From the IMG/VR virus record IMGVR_UViG_3300030450_000167, positions 1 to 43,722 of that record: a stretch of 43,722 nucleotides of DNA. The stretch is one strand, 5' to 3'. Positions within the stretch are counted from its first letter, which is position 1; the number at the start of each line of letters is the position of its first letter. The position numbers and the translations under genes are program-made. Of the stretch, positions 17,005-26,449 are shown piece after piece. This stretch comes from a virus. The notes beneath the pieces are model-generated. The model was given only the letters and a program-made list of their open reading frames with translations, did not search any database and was not told where the DNA came from.

Positions 17005-20000
17005 TGAAAAATTCTAATCAAGATAATAATAATCGAAGGCATATAGAACGCTGGAGAAATATTACAGGTAATGACATGCTCGGTGCTACAGAAGAAGAGG
17101 CTATGTCTTATGCTAGAAAAATGGGGCTGTCTGATAGTCTACGAGGAATTACTCAAATTCTTGGAGAAACTTTTAATTGGGATGAAACAGTTGAAGATTT
17201 AAAGAAAGATGATCGTAGGCTTCAAAAAATTTTAGACAACGAAGAATATGGTACTAAAGCTATGGCTAATTTCATAGGTTCAGCAGCCCTTCTTGATCCT
17301 TTAAACTTAGTTCCTGTTGCTGGATTAATGGCAAAAGCAAACAAGCTTCGCCATATTGTAACTTACGGAGCAGGTATTGGAGGAGTTTATGGTTCATTAG
17401 GCTATGTAAGTAGGGATAACCCCGGATTATTTGCAGAAAATCAAAATAGGATAGAGAATGCAGCTATTGGTGCTGCGGCTGGTGGAGTATTAGGAGGAAT
17501 TGCTGGAGGTGCTGGACATTTAATTAATAGAATGAGAGGAAGGCCAAGTCCTTTAGATCCTGATAACGTATCATCTAAAGCAACGCCTAAACAAGAAACT
17601 GCTGCTAAAGAAAATGAAATAGATGTTTCAAGAAGACAAGCAGAAAAAGATAGGGCACAAGATTTTCCTTTAGATCCTACTTTAGAAACTACTAAACCTG
17701 TTACTATTCCTAAATTTTTAACAAGGGATCAAGAAAAAAACATCACTGTCCCCGGTAAAACAATTGATTTTACAGGAAGATCTATTTTAGATGATACAGA
17801 TATTTTAGAACCAGCTACTCCTATAACTAGAAATTATAGGGCTATGAAACCTTATAATAAAGGAGAATGGGTTGTATCCTCTAATATAGATAATACTAGA
17901 ACACAAGAAATTATTGATACTTCTACAGGATTAAAGACTGAAACTTTTTTTGATTATACTGGAAAACAAATTTCCTCTCCTCAGTATGCGTATGATTTAA
18001 TTAATCCTAATGCTTCATTATTAAAAAATGAAAGAGAACTTTATAGGGTTCAAAAAATTCAGGACGAATGGCAGATTCTTAGAATCTCTCAAAATCTAGA
18101 TAAAGATGGGGATATTGTAGGAAAAGAAACAGTTCTTAGTGAACTATTTAAAGAACAAGGGGCAGATGCTTTATTTTCTGGAAGATTTGCTAGTCCTTAT
18201 AAAGCTAGACAACACGTTAATTATATTATAAGAAGACAAAGAATTTTAAATTCACAAGATAAAGCAGGATCTTCTGATCTTATAAATGATATAGAAAGAG
18301 TAGAATCTAGGGCTTCTAATCAGGGACAAAATCCTAAGACAGCTAGTGATGAAGTTATTAGTAAAAGACTTGGAGAAGAAATTGATGAGGCAACAAGTAA
18401 TCCAGCTTCTATAACTAAACCTGTAGAAAATTTTTATCAGCGTATTGCTGGAGATGCCTTAAAAAATTATATTTTTAATTTTTGGGGAACCTCTTTTTCT
18501 GCGGCAGGAGGAGGAATATATGGATATAATTCAAGTAATAATCCTAATGCTACTGTAAGTCAAAGAATGGCTGATGCTGCTTTATGGTCTATGGGAGCAG
18601 GAGCTTCCGTTAATATGGCAGGAAGACTTAGAGTAATGACAGGTAATGAAACTTGGGGTGAGTTCATGTCAAGTATGGTTGTTAATGATTATGGATTAAG
18701 TCAAAAATATAAAGACAGAAGGTATGAAGGTCTTGTAGGTAGAAACCAAATTATGCAGGATTTTCAAGGATTACTAATTCCCATAGCAAGAGGATTAACT
18801 CCTGTAGAAAATAGAATGTTGCACAATATTATGACCGGAGATTTTCCATCATTAAATAAATTAGAAGATGAGTTTGGAAAACTAAGTCCTCAGAAAAGGG
18901 AAGAGTTAGATATTTTTAATGCTGAAAAACGTAGATTAATTAAAAAGTATGGTCAAGAAATGGTAGATTTATCATTATTAGATGAAGAAGTATTTAATAA
19001 AAATCTAGATACTTATGTACATAGAACCTATAGGAAACATTTAAAATCAAATAAAAAAGGAGATCCTACATTTCAGACAGGACTAAGAAAACTTACTTTA
19101 ATTGGAGATGAATTTAAGCCGAGAGGTTTAGAAGAGAAAATATCTTATACAACATTTTTTGATAAAGAAGGTAAAATCAAACAAGAATATCTTGACGATG
19201 GGTTTGAGCTTTTAAAAGATTTAAGAGAAACCAAAAAAATTGCTCCTACTACTTGGGATAGAGAATTTAAAAAAATATTAGCAGGTGAATCTTCTAAATA
19301 TAAAGACTATGATTTTGTTAGAGAAGTTAGACATACTGATGATCCTAAAAAAGATAAGGTTCTTATACGGAAAAAAACAGGGCAGGTTTTAGTTAGAAGA
19401 CAATGGACTAAAGAAGAAAGAGTTAAGTGGGGAGAAATTGAAGATGCTTCTTATGCTATAGGAGAAACTGGCAGATTAATGGCACACGATATTTCAATGT
19501 CTAAATTTTTTAATACAATAGCTGAAGACATAGATGAAAATAATTTAAAATTTGCAGTTACTAAAGAACAATTAGATAATTTAGATGAAGCAACTCAAGC
19601 TTTATATAGTGTTGTTCCTGAAACAAAGATTAAAGGGACTTCTAATATCTACGCATATGGTAAATTAGGCAAAGACAAAATGTACGTTCAAACGCCAATT
19701 TTAAATGATTTAAAAAACATGCTTCGTTTAAAAGAAACTCAAGATGCTAGAATAGCTAAATTTGCTAAGGGTGTTGAAGGATTAACAACTACTTGGAAGA
19801 AGTTAAAGACTGCTTGGATTCCAGCCGTTCATGTTAATAATACAATCTCTAATGTAGGGCTTTTAGATTTGTCTGGAACTCAAATTTCATTGCTTCCTAA
19901 AGCTGCTTTGGAATTTTCTAAAGCTATAAGAGATCCTGAAAATGCTTCTAGATTAGCTAAAGATGCAAAATTATATGGAGTTTATGATGTTGATATAGTA

Positions 20001-21794
20001 AGTAAAGAATTTGGAAATGATATAGCAAATGCTTTTGAAGAAACATTTAAGAAAGAAACAGATCAATTTTTACCGGAAGATGTTTTAGGATTTACAGGAC
20101 TTGTAGGAAAAGCTTTAAATAAAGTTAAAAACTTAACTATTAAAAAAGCAGAGAGAGCTTATCAATTTGAAGACCATGTATTTAGATATACTGTCTTTAA
20201 AGACAGAGTTAATAAAATGGGAGGTATTGATAATATTTCTGAAGCTCAAAAAATAAAGGCTGCTCAAGAAGCTCGTAAATGGTTTATTGATTATGATATT
20301 AATGCTCCTTTAATTAATTGGATGAGAAGATACCCTACGCCCTTTCTCAGTTATACCTATAGAGTGATTCCTTTAATAGCTGAAGCAGCCGTTATGAGGC
20401 CACATAAATTTGCTAAGTGGGCATTAGCGGGTTATATGTTAAATCAAGCTGGACAAAAATTTGGGGAGGGAAATCAAGAGGCAGAAAGACTAACGGCAAG
20501 AGATGAGCTTTCTAGAACTTTATATGATGTTCCTTTTATGCCTCCTACACTTGTTAAAATGCCCTTTAGATCTGCTTATGGAGACTCACAATATTTAGAC
20601 GTTAGTCGTTGGGTTCCCGGTGGAGATATTTATGAGCAAAGAGAACAGGGAGTACCCGGACTACCTTCTCCGTTTCAACCTTCTTTTGGAATATGGGGAG
20701 ATTTATGGAATACCTTTGCAGTCCAGAAAGATGCTTATACAGGACAGGATATAGAAGGAGTAGGGACAGATGATTTAGCATTAATTAAAGATTTTGCAAG
20801 AAAAATGATACCTAATATTCCTGTTGTTCCCGGTTCGTATGCTTGGGATCGAAGACAAATAGCTAATAACTTACAAAAAGGATATGAGGTAGGTAAAGTA
20901 GAAGGAATAGAAGGAGATGTTTTAAAATCAGTTTATACTGGATCTCCTTATGGTGCTAACTATAGTCCTCTTGAAGCATGGCTATATGGTTTTGGTGTAA
21001 AATTACGACCACAAAATATTCATAAAAATAGATTATTAAAAGAATTTGAGTACACCCAACAACGAAGAGAAATAGATAGAAAATATTCAGATGCTAGAAC
21101 TGATTTAGATAGAGGTAGAATAGACTTTGAAGAACTTCAATCTATATTTAATCAAGCAGATGAAGATATTTTACGATTAGAGGCAGAATGGCAATCTTAT
21201 AATTCTTTACTTTCTAAGTATTTATATCCTAGTTCTTCTAATGAATCTACTAGACAAAGAAGAGTAACAGGAGGTTTAATAAAAGGAGAAGATGTTCCCT
21301 TTGCTAAAGAAGATCCTGCTACTAGAATAAACCCTTTAACTGGAGAACCCTATGTAGAAGAAGGATTACTGGAAGCCCTGCAAAGACGACAAGAAGATAG
21401 AATCTTAATGAATAGAGGAGGATTACTTAGCACCCTAAAGAAACGAAGACAAAGTTATAAAGACGGTGATGAAGTAAAAGGAGGTGATCCTGTATCTACC
21501 GACAGAGATAAATCTATGCGGGGATTTTTAGGTCCAATTGTAAGTAATGTAACAGGTAAAACCCACACTGAATTATCTGTTACTTTTGAGGATGTTCTTG
21601 GTGGTAGACCTATTCCTTTATTAGTTCCTACTTTAACAGAAGAAGATCAAGATTGGTTTAGGGAAAATAATGCTGAAGGTAATCCTAGAATAGTTCCTGA
21701 TTCTATTAAGCAAAAGGCTATTATCCATGCTCTTGAAAGGGACAAACAAGGTTTAGATCCTTTTTATCAGGACGGTGAAGATGAGCAACGATAA
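17004..21794 (+). CDS. Giant internal virion / DNA ejection protein
   Basis: This 1596-residue protein is the largest in the window. Near residues 90-180 it has hydrophobic Gly/Ala-rich segments (LLDPLNLVPVAGLMAKANK, then two GAAAGG-type helices) that could enter a membrane. A second hydrophobic patch lies near 490-540. The centre is a long helical, charged region. The last 120 residues form a separate-looking module (MRGFLGPIVSNVTGKTHTEL, then IPLLVPTLTEEDQ, then DPFYQDGEDEQR) that I recall at the ends of other marine phage virion proteins. I see no lysozyme or transglycosylase motif. It overlaps the lysozyme gene by 14 bases. Confidence 0.65.
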   Translation: MKNSNQDNNNRRHIERWRNITGNDMLGATEEEAMSYARKMGLSDSLRGITQILGETFNWDETVEDLKKDDRRLQKILDNEEYGTKAMANFIGSAALLDPLNLVPVAGLMAKANKLRHIVTYGAGIGGVYGSLGYVSRDNPGLFAENQNRIENAAIGAAAGGVLGGIAGGAGHLINRMRGRPSPLDPDNVSSKATPKQETAAKENEIDVSRRQAEKDRAQDFPLDPTLETTKPVTIPKFLTRDQEKNITVPGKTIDFTGRSILDDTDILEPATPITRNYRAMKPYNKGEWVVSSNIDNTRTQEIIDTSTGLKTETFFDYTGKQISSPQYAYDLINPNASLLKNERELYRVQKIQDEWQILRISQNLDKDGDIVGKETVLSELFKEQGADALFSGRFASPYKARQHVNYIIRRQRILNSQDKAGSSDLINDIERVESRASNQGQNPKTASDEVISKRLGEEIDEATSNPASITKPVENFYQRIAGDALKNYIFNFWGTSFSAAGGGIYGYNSSNNPNATVSQRMADAALWSMGAGASVNMAGRLRVMTGNETWGEFMSSMVVNDYGLSQKYKDRRYEGLVGRNQIMQDFQGLLIPIARGLTPVENRMLHNIMTGDFPSLNKLEDEFGKLSPQKREELDIFNAEKRRLIKKYGQEMVDLSLLDEEVFNKNLDTYVHRTYRKHLKSNKKGDPTFQTGLRKLTLIGDEFKPRGLEEKISYTTFFDKEGKIKQEYLDDGFELLKDLRETKKIAPTTWDREFKKILAGESSKYKDYDFVREVRHTDDPKKDKVLIRKKTGQVLVRRQWTKEERVKWGEIEDASYAIGETGRLMAHDISMSKFFNTIAEDIDENNLKFAVTKEQLDNLDEATQALYSVVPETKIKGTSNIYAYGKLGKDKMYVQTPILNDLKNMLRLKETQDARIAKFAKGVEGLTTTWKKLKTAWIPAVHVNNTISNVGLLDLSGTQISLLPKAALEFSKAIRDPENASRLAKDAKLYGVYDVDIVSKEFGNDIANAFEETFKKETDQFLPEDVLGFTGLVGKALNKVKNLTIKKAERAYQFEDHVFRYTVFKDRVNKMGGIDNISEAQKIKAAQEARKWFIDYDINAPLINWMRRYPTPFLSYTYRVIPLIAEAAVMRPHKFAKWALAGYMLNQAGQKFGEGNQEAERLTARDELSRTLYDVPFMPPTLVKMPFRSAYGDSQYLDVSRWVPGGDIYEQREQGVPGLPSPFQPSFGIWGDLWNTFAVQKDAYTGQDIEGVGTDDLALIKDFARKMIPNIPVVPGSYAWDRRQIANNLQKGYEVGKVEGIEGDVLKSVYTGSPYGANYSPLEAWLYGFGVKLRPQNIHKNRLLKEFEYTQQRREIDRKYSDARTDLDRGRIDFEELQSIFNQADEDILRLEAEWQSYNSLLSKYLYPSSSNESTRQRRVTGGLIKGEDVPFAKEDPATRINPLTGEPYVEEGLLEALQRRQEDRILMNRGGLLSTLKKRRQSYKDGDEVKGGDPVSTDRDKSMRGFLGPIVSNVTGKTHTELSVTFEDVLGGRPIPLLVPTLTEEDQDWFRENNAEGNPRIVPDSIKQKAIIHALERDKQGLDPFYQDGEDEQR

Positions 21795-22206
21795 ACTAAT
21801 AGAAATGTTAAAGATCCATGAAGGCGTGGAAACTCATGCTTATAAGTGTAGTGCTTCTAAGATTACTATAGGTGTTGGAAGAAACATAGATCCAGAAGGG
21901 GGCATTGGGTTATCAGAAGATGAGATAGATTATCTATTACAAAATGATATTGACCGTATTATAACTGAACTAGACTTTGAGTATGGTTGGTTTTCAGATC
22001 TTAACGAAGCTAGGCAGGACGCAATGGTTGATATAAGTTTTAACTTAGGTCAAACAAGATTAAGAAAATTTCAAAAGGCTTTAACCGCAATGGCTAGAAG
22101 TGATTGGGATAAGGCAGCAGATGAATTTATGGATAGTAAGTGGTCTAAACAGGTAGGGAATAGAGCTAAAGAATTAACAAGGATTATACGAACTGGTGAG
22201 TACTAG
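21781..22206 (+). CDS. Endolysin, GH24 (T4-type) lysozyme
   Basis: The enzyme cleaves the glycan of peptidoglycan at the end of infection. I chose the ATG at 21781 (AGGA at 21769-21772, spacing 8) over the GTG at 21775, which sits too close to that site. The 141-residue product aligns with T4 lysozyme through HEGVETHAYKCSASKITIGVG: catalytic Glu14 and Thr29 are present, with Cys23 in the place of the T4 Asp20, at the same +9 and +15 spacings. MVDISFNLG matches the conserved second half. There is no signal peptide, so it needs a holin, supplied at 26450. The gene overlaps its neighbours on both sides. Confidence 0.93.
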   Translation: MSNDKLIEMLKIHEGVETHAYKCSASKITIGVGRNIDPEGGIGLSEDEIDYLLQNDIDRIITELDFEYGWFSDLNEARQDAMVDISFNLGQTRLRKFQKALTAMARSDWDKAADEFMDSKWSKQVGNRAKELTRIIRTGEY

Positions 22207-22460
22207 TGCTGTTATATTTAGAAACAGATTTAGACAGGGCTTACAAATTAGATTGTAAAGCAAGAACTAAACAAAATCAGCCTTGGATTAAAAGAGAAAT
22301 CTTCAGAGGACTCTACGAAGATTTAGTTGAAGTGTATTTACAAAAGGCTCAGGAGCATGTCTTTGTAGACATAAGTTTTGAGGAAGTACCGGGATGGGTA
22401 CTAAGCGAAGTAGAAAGGACACTAACAAACGATGTTGAGTTTACTAGGGAGGAAAAATAA
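22206..22460 (+). CDS. Small protein of unknown function in the lysis block (84 aa)
   Basis: It starts with GTG inside the lysozyme stop codon (TAGTG), so it is translationally coupled to it. The product is 84 residues, soluble and helical, with a Trp-Ile-Lys-Arg motif in the first third (NQPWIKREIFRGLYEDLV) and an acidic C-terminus. It has no membrane segment, so it is not itself a holin. I do not recognise the family. Position suggests a lysis accessory or a small late function. Confidence 0.55.
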   Translation: MLLYLETDLDRAYKLDCKARTKQNQPWIKREIFRGLYEDLVEVYLQKAQEHVFVDISFEEVPGWVLSEVERTLTNDVEFTREEK

Positions 22461-22465
22461 AAGAT

Positions 22466-23551
22466 ATGGCAAACTTTGTTTTCGACAAATATTTTATTAT
22501 AATTTTTATTTTGATTTTATTTATACTACTTCCAGACGAAGTATTTTCACAACAAACGGGAACGTGTGCAGCGGGTTCACAGTATTGTGAAACTAATACT
22601 CTTGTAACAACTACAACGGGTACTAATACCAATACAAACACCAATACAAACACCAACACTAATACGAATACAAATACGAATAGCAATACGAATGTTAATA
22701 CGTCTACTTCTACTGCAACGAATACTAATACAAATAATAATATAAACAGTACCTCGTATACTGGAGCGTCTACAAATACGAATGTTAATACTAATACATC
22801 GTCAAATACAAACAGTAATACAAACGTAAACACTAACACAAACAACAACAACTCAACAGTTAGTTCGTCTTCTACTGCTAGTAATACTAACGTAAATACT
22901 TCTACAGTTAATCAAGATGTAAGTAGTAACAACGTAAACACATCAACCAGTACTAATAATAGTACAGCTACCAATACAAACAATAACAATTCAGTCTCCG
23001 AAAGCACTTCATCTTCGGATGTCACTACAAACAACACTAACGTCAATACTAATGAGAACATTAACCGTAATGAAACGGTGCAGAGAATTGAACAGGAGAT
23101 TAAAAGTCCTCCTCCAAGTGCAATCGCACCTAGTATAGGTAGTTCTTATTCACAAGACCTCTGTACAACAGGAGTGAGTGGTGCTATGCAGACTCAAATC
23201 TTCGGGTTCTCTGGAGGCAGAAGCATAACAGACGAGAACTGTGAGCGTATCAAGCTTTCAAAAACCTTATATGACATGGGAATGAAAGTCGCTGCGGTTA
23301 GTTTAATGTGTCAGGATGATAGAGTATTTTCAGCTATGGAAATGGCTGGAACACCTTGCCCTTATATGGGAAGTATAGGAGAAGAAGCTCAAGATAGTTG
23401 GGATAGGAATCCACAGGATCAACCAGCCGGAATGGTAGGGGTTTCGCACAACTTTAAAGAAGCCGATAGTAATTCTGATTATGCTTATCGTGTCTGGACA
23501 AAGGAAGAGTTTTGTAATGAAATGCCTGACGAATCTATTTGCCAGTCTTAG
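22466..23551 (+). CDS. Secreted Asn/Thr-repeat protein with conserved C-terminal domain
   Basis: The product is 361 residues. A hydrophobic N-terminus (residues 9-24, with a likely cleavage after VFS at 29) should direct Sec export. Residues 44-205 are almost only Asn, Thr and Ser in alternation, with some Val. The last 150 residues are a separate domain: PPPSAIAPSIGSSYSQDLCT, a Gly/Phe-rich turn, then LSKTLYDMGMKVAAVSLMCQ and AGTPCPYMG, with five Cys that may pair in the periplasm. I recall this C-terminal domain from marine phage genomes, with no function attached. It overlaps the next secreted gene by 35 bases, so the two are probably made together. Confidence 0.65.
   Translation: MANFVFDKYFIIIFILILFILLPDEVFSQQTGTCAAGSQYCETNTLVTTTTGTNTNTNTNTNTNTNTNTNTNSNTNVNTSTSTATNTNTNNNINSTSYTGASTNTNVNTNTSSNTNSNTNVNTNTNNNNSTVSSSSTASNTNVNTSTVNQDVSSNNVNTSTSTNNSTATNTNNNNSVSESTSSSDVTTNNTNVNTNENINRNETVQRIEQEIKSPPPSAIAPSIGSSYSQDLCTTGVSGAMQTQIFGFSGGRSITDENCERIKLSKTLYDMGMKVAAVSLMCQDDRVFSAMEMAGTPCPYMGSIGEEAQDSWDRNPQDQPAGMVGVSHNFKEADSNSDYAYRVWTKEEFCNEMPDESICQS
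22625..23070 (+). repeat. Low-complexity AAY-ACN codon repeat region
   Basis: The stretch begins with nine perfect Asn-Thr codon pairs (22625-22678) built from synonymous hexamers of the form AAYACN. It continues with degenerate Asn/Thr/Ser/Val pairs. The third codon positions vary (AAT, AAC, ACC, ACA, ACG, ACT), so protein sequence rather than DNA repeat identity seems to be maintained. Changes in hexamer number would keep the frame. Confidence 0.85.
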
Positions 23552-25853
23552 CTTACTTCTAACGGGACTTGCTAGTGCAACTGACTTCACTATAGGGTCA
23601 GCGTCTATTCTCGATCTGAGGAACCAGTCAGGCACCTCACAATGGAATATATCAGATGATAGTAGGTCAGGAGCAATTAATTTAGGATTTACGTTTGGAT
23701 TTTATGGTAATGAATACACTCAAGGATATATGTCTACGAATGGTTGTTGGTCATTTACGACAGTCTATTGCAACGATTACACACCTGATCCATTGCCTGA
23801 TACAGTTTATACTATCTACCCGTTTTGGACTGATCTTATCAGGGATAGTGGCTCTCGAATGCTTACCAAGTATTTTGATAATCCTAGCGGTGATGATTAT
23901 TTTATAGCTGGCTGGTATGATCTTCGAGAATATAATAGGTCTTCAGATAACACGTTTGAAATGTGGCTATACGAGAACTCTAATAACATTGAGTTCAGGT
24001 ATGAAGAATTAAATATCAACAGCCACGATGTTTTAATAGGAATACAGGGAAGTTCTACAGAATACGAGCAGTACCTATTTCATGACGAATGCTCTACAGG
24101 ATCTACAAATTCTAGTTCTTGTGTAAGCACCGATTGGAACAATACGGTCCACAATACAGCCTTAGAGAATAAGTCTCTAATGGTAGAGGTAGATATAACA
24201 GCGCAATGTAACGCTAATCCTCTATATTCTGTGAACTGTAATGGTTACGCACTGGCTTATTTTAATCAGCAATGCGGTATAGATGCTTTATACGATACAG
24301 ATTGTACTGGATACAATGAAGCTTATATAGCACAACAATGTATTTTTGATTCGTTATACCACACTTCTTGTTCTGGTTACGAGTCAGCTTTAGCGCAGCA
24401 GCAAGCCATCGAAGACTCTTATACAACAGAAGAAGAGTTTGAGGATGGAGGGTATAGTCAGGAAGAGTACGACATGTATGGCTTTTCTCCTGACGAAATG
24501 TATATGAGTGAAGGTTATGAATCAGAAGAGGAATTTTATGGCTATGAAACAGAAACTTGGGAAGATCCTTACTACGATCAGTACTACTATGAAGAAGATT
24601 TGGAATCGTTTGAAGCGACTTATGAAGAGGAAATAACGCTAGGAGAGCCTGAATACTTCTACGAACCTGTCTGGATTGACATGCAGTTTGATCCTACTAC
24701 TGATGAATTTGTTATTTATGATATAGATACAGAATACGAAGAGGTCTATACTGCACAGTTAAATGAGGACTATATCTTTGAAGACATGGCAATCACTGAA
24801 AACTGGTTAGCTGTTGAAGATGATTGGCTAGAGGATGAAGCTTTAGAAGAACTAGAGCCTACTCTTTTAGAAGAACAGGCTGAAGAGGTACTTGAAGAAC
24901 TAGCAGAGATAGTAGAAGAAACTGAACTGCTGTTTATTGAAGATGAAGCCTTAGAAGATTTGATAGATGAGGAAGAACTAGAACTTCTTATTAATGAAGA
25001 AGCTTATACAGAGTTAATAGAAGAAGATAATATAGAAGCTATAGAAGAACAAGAAGAAGATTTAATTGTAGAAGAAGAACCCGGAGAGATTCTTGTAGAG
25101 TCTAATTCAAGTTCATCTTCTAGAGTTAATTTTAATAAGGCTGTTGCTGTTGCTTTAAATTCAGTAAGGGACACAGGATCACAAGCTATAGGATCTTCCA
25201 GTATTTCTACAGGCTCATCAGAATCTGAAAATAATGGAGGATTTTTAAGAGATCAAGAAGAACAATCATTAGGTCTTCAAGAGTTTCAAGCAGCCGAGAT
25301 TGGTCCCGAAATATCTGCTTCGCCCTTTGAAGTAGCAGAACAGCAGCAAGAACAGCAAGCTCAGGATGAGTTTATGTTTGAAGATGGAGGAACCTTCACA
25401 CAATCTGACATGCAGTTTGAAGACGACTTCAACGAGGCGATAGCTGTAGGAGGAGACATAGGAACATTCCTAAGTCAGCAAGATCCAGACTTCGGAAGGT
25501 TTGACATAGCTCCACCAACAGTCAGCGAACAAAGGATTGCACAGGCCGTAGAATCTTTAGCAGATCAGATAGGGGCAGAGGCTGCTCAAGAGAACTTACA
25601 AGAACAACTAGATTCTATGATGCAGGATGGTGGATTTGATACTGATCAGACGGCAGCAGTAGCTTTCATGGGCTACAGAGAAGGCTTCTCACAGTACACA
25701 GGAATGATTCAAGTTCCTGATGGAGCTAGTTGGTATCTCAGCACGACTATGTATGCTGAAGAAGATGTACAAGACAATAACTTTAGCTTCTATATGATGG
25801 CTGGAAAGTCTCAGAAGAAGATAAACGAAATGGTAGACGTTGATTATAATTAA
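23517..25853 (+). CDS. Secreted nidogen-like protein with 22-residue Cys repeats and acidic tail
   Basis: I chose ATG 23517 because AAGGAAGAG (23501-23509) lies 7 nt upstream and the resulting N-terminus is a clean signal peptide (about residues 1-21, ending LASA). The 778-residue product has several parts. A nidogen-like beta domain spans about 22-225 (FTFGFYGNEYTQGYMSTNG, then YPFWTDLI). Three 22-residue repeats of the form QCxxxxLYxxxCxGYxxAxxxQ span about 229-298. A very acidic Tyr/Glu-rich region spans about 300-525. A helical Gln-rich C-terminal part ends in FSFYMMAGKSQKKINEM. Nidogen-like domains are usually extracellular adhesion modules. Its role in the phage is unknown: it could be exported to the infected-cell surface or incorporated in virions. 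Confidence 0.65.
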   Translation: MKCLTNLFASLSLLLTGLASATDFTIGSASILDLRNQSGTSQWNISDDSRSGAINLGFTFGFYGNEYTQGYMSTNGCWSFTTVYCNDYTPDPLPDTVYTIYPFWTDLIRDSGSRMLTKYFDNPSGDDYFIAGWYDLREYNRSSDNTFEMWLYENSNNIEFRYEELNINSHDVLIGIQGSSTEYEQYLFHDECSTGSTNSSSCVSTDWNNTVHNTALENKSLMVEVDITAQCNANPLYSVNCNGYALAYFNQQCGIDALYDTDCTGYNEAYIAQQCIFDSLYHTSCSGYESALAQQQAIEDSYTTEEEFEDGGYSQEEYDMYGFSPDEMYMSEGYESEEEFYGYETETWEDPYYDQYYYEEDLESFEATYEEEITLGEPEYFYEPVWIDMQFDPTTDEFVIYDIDTEYEEVYTAQLNEDYIFEDMAITENWLAVEDDWLEDEALEELEPTLLEEQAEEVLEELAEIVEETELLFIEDEALEDLIDEEELELLINEEAYTELIEEDNIEAIEEQEEDLIVEEEPGEILVESNSSSSSRVNFNKAVAVALNSVRDTGSQAIGSSSISTGSSESENNGGFLRDQEEQSLGLQEFQAAEIGPEISASPFEVAEQQQEQQAQDEFMFEDGGTFTQSDMQFEDDFNEAIAVGGDIGTFLSQQDPDFGRFDIAPPTVSEQRIAQAVESLADQIGAEAAQENLQEQLDSMMQDGGFDTDQTAAVAFMGYREGFSQYTGMIQVPDGASWYLSTTMYAEEDVQDNNFSFYMMAGKSQKKINEMVDVDYN

Positions 25854-26438
25854 ATGACTAAAAGACGTTGGAAAACAAACAGTGTTTCTAATTATATGGC
25901 GAAGGAAAATATGACAGAAGTAGAATATAAAGGAATAAAGATTGGTGGAGGTAAGCTGTTATTAATCTTACCACTACTAGGCACACTTTCTGGTGGGTTG
26001 TGGGGAGGCTTTGAATTATATACAAGGCTTCTAGACGCAGAAGCGAAGTTATCTGCACTTCAACCAGCAGCTATAACAGCAGAGATTAACAGGCTTGAGA
26101 CAGTCTATAACATTATACGAGAAGAACTCGTAGCAGACATAGCTGGAGTAGCTAGTGATATTGATACTGTGTCCCGTGACATAGATGAGTCTAATAGGCT
26201 TTCAAGAAGCATTGAATCTTCTACTGCTGAAACACAGAGGGAAGTGCGTAATGATATTTATGGTATAGAAAGGTCTATGCAGACACAGTTTCAAGATATG
26301 AACGAAGAACTTAGAGGTATGAGAAGTGATCTTGATGATGAGATCCGTACCATAGATGAAAGGCTTAGAGAAATGCGGAGTGACTTAGAAGAAAGGATTG
26401 AGCAGATCTTAGAGAATCCGCTGAACGATGTAGAGTGA
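25854..26438 (+). CDS. Membrane-anchored coiled-coil protein (possible spanin or lysis accessory)
   Basis: The product is 194 residues with one strongly hydrophobic segment (KLLLILPLLGTLSGGLWGG, around residues 34-52). A long helix with heptad periodicity follows to the end (for example DIDESNRLSRSIES and DLDDEIRTIDERLREMRSDL). ATG 25854 directly abuts the previous stop but lacks a ribosome binding site; ATG 25911 has AAGGA 4 nt upstream and may be the real start. It sits just before the 3TM holin. A single-pass anchor with a long periplasmic coiled coil resembles an inner-membrane spanin subunit, but no lipoprotein partner is seen. Confidence 0.6.
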   Translation: MTKRRWKTNSVSNYMAKENMTEVEYKGIKIGGGKLLLILPLLGTLSGGLWGGFELYTRLLDAEAKLSALQPAAITAEINRLETVYNIIREELVADIAGVASDIDTVSRDIDESNRLSRSIESSTAETQREVRNDIYGIERSMQTQFQDMNEELRGMRSDLDDEIRTIDERLREMRSDLEERIEQILENPLNDVE

Positions 26439-26449
26439 GGTAAAATAAA

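Noticed and set aside
22444-22851. Long leftward open frame rich in Val, Phe and Leu opposite the Asn/Thr repeats
   Set aside because: It is the mirror of the AAYACN codon repeats; its composition is dictated by the other strand, and it has no ribosome binding site.
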